A stretch of 64,000 nt of DNA from Talinum fruticosum (Eukaryota > Streptophyta > Magnoliopsida > Caryophyllales > Talinaceae). The translations under genes and the position numbers were made by a program. Positions 48,596 to 58,064 of this stretch are shown piece after piece; within the stretch, counting starts at the first letter, position 1, and the number at the start of each line of letters is the position of its first letter. The stretch is taken from NCBI GenBank assembly GCA_021018815.1, contig JAITYX010000003.1, forward strand, positions 310,001 to 374,000. Reading direction: 5' to 3'. The notes under the pieces are model-generated. The model did not search any database and was not told the DNA's origin. It saw only the letters and a program-made list of their open reading frames with translations.

Positions 48596-48681
48596 TGAAG
48601 ACTCGGACTTTTACTTACTCGTTTCGAGTTCCATCACGGAATCAGGTATAAGACTTCATCTCTTATAGGGTTTTGACTTCA
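48596..48681 (+). repeat. 86-bp LTR stub identical to the middle LTR start
   Basis: 48596-48681 matches 39576-39661 at every base, then diverges at once. It is preceded by a GGGGAGAATAG purine stretch. It is probably all that remains of the 3' LTR of the copy-2 element, joined to 3' UTR sequence of the outer element. Confidence 0.85.
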
Positions 48682-49207
48682 TCCACCATCTTAATTTCTT
48701 TTCTTTTGTTTTGTTTTATTTTGTCCAGACATCAACTATATCTACTTGATGTGTTCCTCCCTGTTTTTGTTTTTCGTTTTTTTGCTGAAAGGCAAGGGCG
48801 TAACAATAGAAAAATTGTTGTTGTCTTGTTTAGGGGAGTTCTCTCACTCTCTTTCCTTTAATTTTTTTTGTTTTGTGAATATATGAATGATGTTTTTTTA
48901 GCACAATTATTTCTGAGTTCACTCTTTCTAATTTTGAATTTCTTATCATTTATTTTTGCTCCGATATATCTCGTTCACATTTTTTCTTTTCCTCTCGATA
49001 TAATTGTTCATATTCTTAGGTAAATATGCTATCCGCATAAATGTTCTAAGTCATGATAGTATCTGAAAGAATTTTTTTCTAAGTATGAATCGCTTCACTT
49101 ACTACTTCATACTCGCTATGTTCTACTCAGTAAGAATGAAAAGTCACGTCTTTCACTAATAAAGTTTCTATCCGAGTATGGAATGCCTTTCATCAAAAAG
49201 GAGAGAT
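48682..49207 (+). other. Copia 3' UTR of the outer element with polypurine tract
   Basis: T-rich, non-coding. The phrase 'tttttgctgaaaggcaa' occurs both here (48778-48795) and before the LTR stub (48561-48573), which shows that two related 3' UTRs were joined. It ends with a purine run AAAAAGGAGAGAT (49195-49207) before the LTR. Confidence 0.65.
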
Positions 49208-50673
49208 TGAAGACTCGAGCTCGAATCTAGATCATTTTGACTACTATATAAAAACTCAAGTACAAACCTCATCTCTACTAAGTTTTGCTTACAAGTCATC
49301 CTAAGTGTTATAGAAACTCCTGTATACGTTTTCATTCGTTTATGACTCACTTAGAAAACACATTTTTTATTATCTTCTTGCATTGATGGTTCCGCATTAC
49401 TCGGACATCACTCAGATTTATCGCATGTTCAAATAATCTCTCTAACACTAATTATCCGAGTTATCAAAGTGTATTTCAAAGCAAAATGGATTACCGTGTT
49501 AATTGATCTTTCTAAGTTAGTTTATATGTTTGAGAATTATTTGTCAAGATCGAGTACCTGCTTCCGATGTTTTCACTCGTAGAACTTGATCGTTCTTAGG
49601 ACTCGACTTTGATAGAATTTGAGTATAGTGAATATTATACTTAGAAAATTCCATTCTTCTAGGGCTAAGATAATTATGCACTTAATTGTCTTAATTAAAT
49701 TATTATCTCGTACCTAATCTTGGACAAAAGTATTTTATACTTTGAGAACCAAAATAATTTACTTTTGTAGGTTATTCAAATGAGGATATATCATTTTCGA
49801 ATTACAAAGGTAACCGGCTTCAAGTCGTCAATCACCAGCTGACAAGGTTATCTACTACTAAACAAGGCTCCGACGCCGTGTCGGGATTGTCTTTTTCAAA
49901 ACTAGAAAGCTTCAATGTTAAGCTCAATGGTGGTTTCCACCTTACTTTTCGGACATCACCAGCTGACTGGAGCAACTTTAGGAGCCAAGAGCCTTTGCAT
50001 AACGTTCACATCTTAACGGATCTTCTTTGAGTGGCTCGAAGAACCGTTACAACGGTCAAGAAGGACTTCGTTCGTAAATCAGTCCTAATGGCTAATCTAC
50101 TTGGTCATCTATAAATAGAAGGCACTTCACAAGACTTGAAGATTGCTCGAACACATTACTTAAACTATATCTCTTAGTACAATACTCATTCAATCTTCTT
50201 CTTATAACTCCCGACTTGTAATACATATTTTCTCGAGGTGTAAAGTCTTGTAATAAGTCACATACTCTTTTCTTACTTTCCGAGTAAGTTTCCTTGACCG
50301 AGCTGTAAGGGTTAACTCAGCTCAGCTTGTCCCTAGCTGTAAAGGTTACCTCCGCTAGGAAGTCTAGATCAAATAAGGGAACTTCGAGTCTCGGAAAACA
50401 CCGTAAGGAATTGTCTATGGGGGCAATTCGGTTAACTCAGTTCGTTGTATTTTGTGGATTCAAAATAGTGGATTTGACTTGGTGATTGGACTAGCACTCG
50501 TCCGTGGTTTTCTCGCCCTAGGAGGTTTTCTATGTATCTCTCGAGTTCAATCCAGCACTCGCATTATCTTGTTCATTCCTTTCAAGCTTAAAGTTTCTAA
50601 GTTTGTTAAAATTTCCTCATAACCCTTTTCACCCTCCCTAGGGTGACTAAGCCTCTCCAAGAGCAAACCTTCA
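49208..50673 (+). repeat. Right outer Copia LTR (subfamily A, 1466 bp)
   Basis: TGAAGACTC to ACCTTCA, followed by TAATT (50674-50678). TATA box at 50110-50117. Paired with 28936-30409 at about 85% identity by eye, so the compound is an old insertion. Confidence 0.85.
50110..50117 (+). promoter_or_regulatory. TATA box of right outer Copia LTR
   Basis: TATAAATA in the same context as 29836 (CTATAAATAGAAGGC). Of the upstream AACGG sites three persist (near 50016, 50049, 50072); the site nearest the TATA box is changed to AATGG. Confidence 0.55.
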
Positions 50674-50678
50674 TAATT

Positions 50679-51034
50679 TAGTCAAATAACACTAAAAAGC
50701 GAGAGCTGGACAAAGCTGAAATGGTGGGCCTCAACATCCCACTTGCTTGCACGACCTACGGGAGATATCGTCCAAGCTTGTCGCAACCTAGCATCGGGTA
50801 CGAGGCCATGCTTGCTACCATTTCATGGCTACGGTTGAACCCATTCAGGGTTTGAAACCCAAGCATCTCGTTATGCCTTTGGCGATCTATGGTCGGGAAG
50901 CAAGCATCCGAAAAATAAGAAAGACAAGGGCACATGTTCACCATCCCTCTTCTCGCTTCTTCTTACTTGCTCTTAAGCTTGTTTCCTTCGTTCTTTGAGA
51001 AAACTAGTGTGGTTTCCTTAAAAATCATCAACTT
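50679..51034. other. Tat-like copy 2 spacer, resumed after the Copia compound
   Basis: Aligns with 5345-5771 of copy 1. No conserved frame. Confidence 0.55.
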
Positions 51035-52126
51035 TTGCCTCGAAGACGTCCTCATCCTAAGAGGCCCGAAAGCTAGACACACGACTTGTTCCTAAAGAGG
51101 GAGTGGAGCCCTCATTATGAATGGAACCCAAGTGACCTTTTGGTGGAGGCCGAAAGTCATGTTTTTTCATTCGCAATATCCGCTACGGTAAATGTCTTAA
51201 CTTAAGCTTCTTCTATTTTGTGCTAGTGTGGCACTTTAACTAAAGCATTTGAAATCTTCATGTCGCATATGGGGATACTGTCCATAGCAAGTAGAGCTAT
51301 CAAAACGTTCTTTACCACCTTCGGGAGCGAACTATCAACTCGGAGCAAACCTTAAGTAACGTCGGGTTTGGTTTACCCTATACCAAATTAAGTCAATTGT
51401 GTTGTCGTACTTACGAGGGTATTACTCAGCCTATTAATGAATTATTCTAGGATACCACCAACACTTTTCATCTCTCGTTTGGGGAGATGACCATGACTCA
51501 TTAGAATTTTTCGTCGTTACTGGTCCGAATTTCTCGGGTGAACCTTTAGTATATGACCAAAATTTGTACAAAAATCGTGACTATTTAAGTGAACTTTTCA
51601 GTTGCTTTCCTTCTTCATTTCTTCATACCAACTACTTCAAATATTCCATTCTTCTTGATGCCTTTAAAAATTTTGAGTTGTTCGTTCAACATAACCCGCA
51701 ACAAGAAGCTTGCATTGTGATTACCCTTATGCTATATATGTCTATCTTTTCGGATCAAGGGTCAAAGGTATATGTCCACTATTTAGCTAATTTAGTGGAT
51801 TTCGACCAAATAAAGGAGCTTAACTAGGGGGTGCCCTACTATACTTTCTTAATATAGGGCTTACGTGCTAGGGCTAGGCGTACTACCCTTGAGAAGGATT
51901 CGGATAACTTCATGCCTTTATGCGGCCTATGGAGGATTATCGAGGTAAGCTCTTATTCCTCTTAGCCTTTTAATATTTATCTTGAATGAGTAAGGAATTC
52001 ACTTATGTTGTAAATTTGTAGTCGTGATTGTATGAGTCTTTTCCCGAATTTTCACCCGACTCAACGAATCATCTGTTTTTCCTATTAATGGTAGTATGGT
52101 CGAGGATCCACCGTGTGCAACAAAAG
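51035..52126 (+). pseudogene. PMD-like antisense gene, copy 2, 5' exons (broken)
   Basis: Same exon plan as 5772-6861. Exon 1 ends at 51187 before GTAAATG, exon 2 ends at 51944 before GTAAGC, exon 3 is 52022-52126. The start codon position reads TTG instead of ATG and a TAG follows in exon 1, but the Trp codon lost in copy 1 is intact. Exon 2 keeps the TFHLS.GEMTMT version of the PMD start and a long 3' half (FKYSILLDAFKNFELF) open at 51564-51827. Exon 3 keeps YESFPEFSPDST. Element B follows 628 bp downstream; the last exon is at 60577-61029. Confidence 0.6.
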
Positions 52127-52754
52127 GTGCTTGGCCTCGACATTTGTACGACCTGCCCTCAACAATGTGGTCACGATATGTCACTCCACAATCTAAATTT
52201 CAGGCTAAAATGGTATGAAAATTTCACTGTCTTTTAGCATTTAAATCTGCCCCAATGTATGATCCGATGTGGACTATAGCCTAGGCCGTGGTAAAATCGG
52301 TGCAGGTTATGGGGCTTGTTCAGCCACTTCTACTCGAATAATTTTGCTTTATTGTCTTGTGGGTCGTGTGTTAGAGCGGACAAACTTTTAACCCTGGTTT
52401 CAGAGTTAACTTCCTTCACGGTTCCCGATTGCAAGAGACTTGAGTGAGAGGCGAGTCTTACTAGAAGGCCTGTTGGATTTCTGTTGGTACCTAGATGAGC
52501 GACTTACGCACCAGATTCGCCACAACACATGACCACTTTTTGTTCCTCAAGATCCACCATAGACCATGTTTTATCTTCGCTGGACTACCCCTGAAAAGCA
52601 GGAGCGAGGAGGAGATGACTCGAATGGTAAGCTTTAGTTGGTTATTTATTTGGCTTTATTTTTGGTGTGGAAATTAACCTTGTGGTAATGCAAATACTTT
52701 TAAGTGACATCCATATTACGAGCCTTGAGGTCGATGTACTCGTTGCTAGGAGAG
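52127..52754. other. PMD-locus sequence left of element B
   Basis: No conserved frame found, though it may contain further PMD coding remnants. The last five bases, GAGAG (52750-52754), are the target-site duplication of element B. Confidence 0.5.
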
Positions 52755-54967
52755 TGTTAAGTCGTATTTTATACGTATTTTTAGTAGTTATTTAGTTTAT
52801 ATTATATAGTTTATTTTATCTAATTTATTCTATTTTGTCTATTTATAGGTAATTATCGAATAAAGTGGGGAAAAGAAGAAAAGTCGTTAAAAGTGGATTT
52901 TTAGCTACCGACAAGCATCCAAGAAAATATATGAAGTCGGTCCATAAATATAATATGTAATAAAATATTTATTTTAGGATATTATATTTTAGGAAATCCT
53001 AAGTGGAATAGAAAAGCAAACTTAGAAGAGAAGAAAGAGAAATAAACCCTAACTCTTTCACCCTATATATACTACTTATTATCATCATGGAGAGGGAGAC
53101 AGGGGGCTCTTGCCCACAACATCAGCCGCTGCCCAAAGCCACGCAGCCCTTGCACACACCCCTTCCCTCCTCTTGCTGGCTTCCCTTGCTGCCGACAAGC
53201 ACACACAACCCTTGCCCACTTCATCGCTGCTCCCCTCACGCTAATCCTACCCTTGCTGCTCATCACCATTAGCTTTCACGCCATCTCTTGCTGTCCTTTT
53301 CTTTACCTACCATCATCATAATCATCCTCATCATCATCTAACCTCTTTATCATAATCATCATCAACTCTCCTCATCACCTTCTTGATCATCATGGCAAGG
53401 ATTATGGTAGTAATTTTATTATTGTAATTTTTATTTTAAAGACTCTATTTTTATTGTAGTTTGATATTAAAGATGTTATTTTTATTTAGTTTACATGTCC
53501 CAAGTTACCTTATGTTTGAGTAGTTTTTCTTATACTTAGTATAATCTCATTGAAGCCATGTTAAATTATTTATTTTGAAACAAAGTTTTGATTTTTATTG
53601 TCTTATTGATTTGATCCATGATTCTATGATAATTTGTGTTTAATGTTTATGAATTTATGTCTAATTAATTAGAGTGCACGCTATTTAGTTTTATATAAAT
53701 TCATGTGATAGTTTAGAGGGTTTAAGTACGTAATTGCTTGATCTTTTAGACATAAGTATCACCCTAGTTAATCATGGATGGCTCATACCCATCTCTTTTA
53801 ATTAGGAAATTATCATAGATCCTTCTTAAATCAATTTGCTAGTAGATTGGTTATTAGGTGCTAGATGATGTTTTTCTAATACTTAATGCTCTAATTTGTT
53901 TAAATTCTAGCGCTAGTGCTAGGGTTATCAATATTAGTAGGGTTTATATTAGGGCTAGGCCTAAGTAAACTAATAACTAAGGAAAAACGGGGAAGATCCG
54001 CTAGTGGTTGTCTTCTACAGTTTAGCTCATGGGTAGATCAATTTGTGTGTTAATGATAAATAATAATTTGCATGGTGGATATAGATTATACTAAGTGTTT
54101 TTATAAATTTGCTATCTTTGATAATTATTTGTTTGCTTTTTAGTTATTTTCTTTAGTTTGGCAATTTTTATTTATAAATATATAGTCTTTTATTATTAAT
54201 TTCGTTACCCCCTAAAGATCAGTATTTTAGGTTAGTTTTAGTAATTTTATTTTAATTTAACTTTGAGTCATTATATATTTTAATTTTCAGATTTAATTTT
54301 CTGTTAGTTTTTATTATTTTTGGGTTAGTTTGTTAGAAATTAGTTTAAAAATAGTTTCTTTTGTTATTTTCGTGTTTTATTTTCTTTTAGGGTTTAGATA
54401 GAGTCCTAGTTTTCTGTGATTAAATTTTAGAATTTTTGGAATTAATTTGATATTTTTTCAGATTTAATTCTTGAATTTAATTAGTGCAGGTTTTTAATAA
54501 AATAAATTCGTAAATTCGATTTTAAATTTTGTTTTTATATTTTTAGGGTCTGGTTAGGTTTAGAAAATTAGTATTATTATTCTGGGTAATTTTAATATTT
54601 ATTTTCGTAATTATTTTAGTGCAGAATTTTACTTATTTAATTTTCTGTTTTACAATTTGTTTATTTTCTGCTTTAGTTTTCTGTTTTAATTATTCTAAAA
54701 AATATACAAAAATATTTCTGGGTTATTGTAGTTTTATTATTCTGTATAAATTATTTATTTAGTTGTTAGATAATTTTCTATGAATTTTAGTTATTGATTT
54801 TAATTTATATTTTCTGTTTTGTTTTTAAGAGTAGTAAATTTAATTAGATTAAAACTTGCATGTTATTGTATCTTTCCTCGTGGATTCGATCCCTACTTGC
54901 CCTTGCTATATTGTTTATTATAAGTTTAAGTAGTGGTTTAATTTGTTGCTGTACGACAAGCTTAACA
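52755..54967 (+). repeat. 5' LTR of element B (2213 bp)
   Basis: TGTTAAG to CTTAACA, with 6-bp inverted ends. TATA box at 53064-53071, then a GC-rich leader (53087-53400) with a 61-codon frame at the expected transcript start, then about 1.5 kb of AT-rich sequence. Confidence 0.92.
53064..53071 (+). promoter_or_regulatory. TATA box of element B 5' LTR
   Basis: TATATATA 309 bp into the LTR; the transcript start is expected near 53090-53100. Confidence 0.7.
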
Positions 54968-54972
54968 AATTT

Positions 54973-54988
54973 TGGCGCCGTTGTCGGG
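54973..54988 (+). promoter_or_regulatory. Primer-binding site, tRNA-Asp type (element B)
   Basis: TGGCGCCGTTGTCGGG, five bases after the LTR; one mismatch to the complement of the plant tRNA-Asp 3' end. Confidence 0.85.
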
Positions 54989-55183
54989 AAAGAAAATAAT
55001 AGTTGTTAGTTTTTATTTAATTTAGATTTACTACTTTTATTACTTCTTTGTGACTTTAATAGTTTGTTTTCATAGTTTTGTTTTTTTAGTGCTTTTTTTA
55101 TTTTGAAAAGGAGTATACATTTGACGAAGTGGAAAGCCAAGTAAGTGTTTCGATTCTATTTCGTAAGTTCTAAAATTATTGAG

Positions 55184-56791
55184 ATGACTACCTTACGTGA
55201 ACTTGCTGCACCTAACTTGGATACACAACTTTTACCTATCTCATATCCTGCATTGGACCGACCTCTAAAACTCGAACTCCGGATTTTTAAATATGTTACC
55301 TAAATTTCATGGACTGCCTGGTGAGGACCCATATCATCATATCAATGAGTTTATTATTACATGTTCCACTATGCAATTTGAGGGAATCACCCAAGACCAA
55401 ATTAAGTTGAGAGCCTTTCCCTTTTCACTTCAGGATAAGGCTAAAGATTGGTTTTATTACTTACCACCTGCAACATTCACTACATGGACCGAAGTTCATA
55501 AAGCATTTTTAGAGAAATTTTTTCCTGCATCTAGGATAGGGTCCATTAGAAAGGAAATTTGTGGTATTAAACAGATGATTGGGGAGAGTTTTTCTGAATA
55601 TTGGGAGCGTTTTAATAAATTATGTCCTAGTTGTCCCCAACATCAAATTCCCGAGCATTTATTGATTCAATATTTTTATGAAGGTTTATTGCCGATAGAT
55701 AGAAATATGATAGATGTTGCTAGTGGAGGGGCCCTGTTTGATAAGACTCTATCTCAGTGCTAGAGAATTGTTTAATATTATGGCCCAAAATACTCAACAA
55801 TTTGGAATTGGAGATACTCAATTTAGGAATGTTAATGAGTTCAATTTAGGTCCATCTCGTAGAGACCCAATTGTCCCAAATTACTGTTATGTTGAATAAA
55901 TTGGTCCACGAGAGAAGAAGTAGTAGTTTGTAGTATTTGCTATTTAGAGGGTCATGTTGCTAATTCATGCCCTACACAACAAAGAGGGCATGTGAATGCT
56001 ATTTTTTCCAACCAAGGTCGAATGAATTATAACATATTCTCGAACACTTATGAAGAATGGAGTGATTACTCTAACCTTAGGTATGGATTTGAAGAAAACC
56101 CCTAGAATTTGATGAATCCATTGCTCGTAACAAAACTAATTATCTTTTAGAGCAAATCATTAAGAAAATGGATGACCAGAAAAAGGAGATCGACCTTAGG
56201 TTCCAAAGCTTAGAGATGACCATTAAGCAGGTACAAGAGAAACAGATTGCCAATGATACCATGCTTAGTAACCTGCAAGCCCAAGTGCAATCTCAACCTT
56301 TCCAAGATCCAAAAGAAAATGTGAGTGTCTTAACATTTAATAGGGGAAAGAGTTAGAGGAACCTCCGAAAAACATAGAGGTAGAGCCAAAATTAGAAGTC
56401 ATGGTATCCGAACTTGACCAAAATAAAGATAAGGCCTCTAATGCTGAGGAAATAGGTGAAAATAAGAAAGATATTTACAAGCCTATCCCACCTTTTCCTA
56501 ATAGATTGATAAGCACAACTCCTACGATAGACGAGGCAATTAAAGATATCATAGAAATATCTAGGAAGGCAGAAATCAACATTCCTCTTCTAGATACCAT
56601 GAAACGGGAACCTCGTTATGCTAAGTTCCTTAAAGATCTATTCACGAACAAATTAAAATTGAAAAGGAACAAAAAGGTAAGTGTGGGGGAGAATACATCT
56701 GTTCTTTTCCAAAAGAAATCTCCCACTAATTGCAAGTATGCAGGAGACCGAGATCAATTTAGTGTGGGAAATGCAACTGAATGATCCTTGA
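55184..56791 (+). pseudogene. gag: gag of element B (apparent frameshifts, some possibly assembly errors)
   Basis: It starts MTTLRELAAPNLD at 55184 and ends TGA 56789-56791. The gag capsid domain is open at 55293-55763 (INEFIITCSTMQFEG, FFPASRIGSIRKEICG, EHLLIQYFYEGLLP). A CCHC knuckle (C-x2-C-x4-H-x4-C, CSICYLEGHVANSC) lies at 55930-55971. A coiled segment (RFQSLEMTIKQVQEKQ) follows at 56190. The C-terminal linker domain is PPFPNRLIST to MKREPRYAKFLKD (56489-56640). Breaks: a base gain near 55280, one near 55755, CTCG at 55856, CGAG at 55909, a shift near 56345 and CGAG at 56749. At least three of these are the CTG/CAG-type change seen elsewhere. The structural role is particle assembly and RNA packaging. 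Confidence 0.8.
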
Positions 56792-58064
56792 GCTACAAAG
56801 GTGTCGAGCCAAAGACGGTAAACAAAGGCGCTGGTTGGGAGGCAACCCAACATTTTCAGGGAAGTTTCTATAATTTTTACTTTAATTTAATTTTTATTTT
56901 TATTTAGCATGCATTAGGGACAATGCATGAATTAAGTGTGGGGAGTGCATCCTGCATTTTAATTTTATGCATTTATCTTTATTACATTTTAATTTTATGC
57001 ATTTATCTTTATCTTATTTTTTGAAAAAAAAAATATTCTTGTAAAGAAATGCATGAACATGAATATATGCTAGGTTAACTTGCTTAAATTTTTCTGTTTC
57101 TAATTTTTCTTTCCCTTTGAAAGTGAGAAATTTGAACATGTTAATTGTCATTCAGAGTTGTTTGAGTTGATCTTCATATATTTCTTCAATTAGTGACAAT
57201 CATAATTTTTATGTCCAATTGATCATGCTATATAATCGTGATAGAGGCAATAAATTGACTTAAACCGTTCACCTAGACTACCGAACTTAGCAGATTGACT
57301 CATTAAAATTTTGATTTTTCTTGTTTTGCCTACAAATAAAATAAAATAAAATAAATAAATAAATAAAAATTGTTAGTTTACCAACATGGGTCGGAGTTGG
57401 TGGCTCGGCGCCATTTCCCCTTAAGTTTAGGTCTCAAGTTGAGCCTTATGAATGGAGTAACCCATGCTGGGAGAGTCATGCCCCTTTTAGGCCGATCAAT
57501 GGCTCGAACCATACTAACGAAAAGAAAAAAAAAAAAGAGTATTAACTCCAAGCACCTCTGTTTGGGTGAGTGGGAGACAGGGAGTGTTATATTTCTAAGA
57601 CCCTATATGGGCCTCGAATATGTGCTTGAATGGAGTTATATATATATATATAATTGAAAAAAAAAAAAAAGGTTTGCAAAACAAGTTTATTATCGATTTT
57701 TAGTGAGTTATCTCGCTGATTCAGTGTCTCTATAACCATACCGCACCTTAATTTTTCCCATCCTAAAAAGTTTTAGACCTCTTGACCGGAATGTACATGT
57801 TTGAAAAATATGGATAAATTTTTGATTGTTGCTTAATTAAAAGAGATATTGTGAGGCTGATGAATAAACTCTCCGATGGCAATGAAAATGTTTAGTTCCT
57901 CACTTGCTTGGGAAAGACAAAAATTTCATCAAAGTATTTTTGAAAGCAAGGCAAACTTAGTATATATTTTATGTTTTATGTATATCTTTATAAGAAAGCG
58001 TAATATTAGATCGAGTCTTAGATTTCTTTGCATGAGGACGTCCAAAGTCTAAGTGTGGGGGATT
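56792..58064 (+). other. Element B 3' UTR with hairpin and two polypurine motifs
   Basis: The hairpin GTTGGG-AGGCAA-CCCAAC is at 56834-56851. An internal polypurine motif (ATTAAGTGTGGGGAG, 56931-56945) and the terminal one (TAAGTGTGGGGGAT, 58050-58063) share a 'gggaca/gaggacg...taagtgtgggg' context. A short AT-rich tract of AAATA repeats (57336-57368) replaces the (CAAAAA)n tract of element A. It is homologous to the repeated unit of element A without amplification. Confidence 0.8.

Larger units (their letters stand above)
28936..50673 (+). mobile_element. Sirevirus-type Copia compound, LTR-INT-LTR-INT-LTR
   Basis: This 21.7-kb block is flanked by TAATT at 28931-28935 and 50674-50678. The unoccupied homologous site in copy 1 (near 5345) reads through. 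Outer LTRs (28936-30409 and 49208-50673) are one subfamily, about 85% identical. The middle LTR (39576-41296) is another subfamily, with its own polypurine tract on the left and primer site on the right, so it serves both internal regions. Each internal region carries gag-pol and an env-like ORF. The arrangement fits ectopic recombination between related elements, or a nested insertion followed by deletion; the 86-bp LTR stub at 48596 favours some deletion. Confidence 0.8.
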
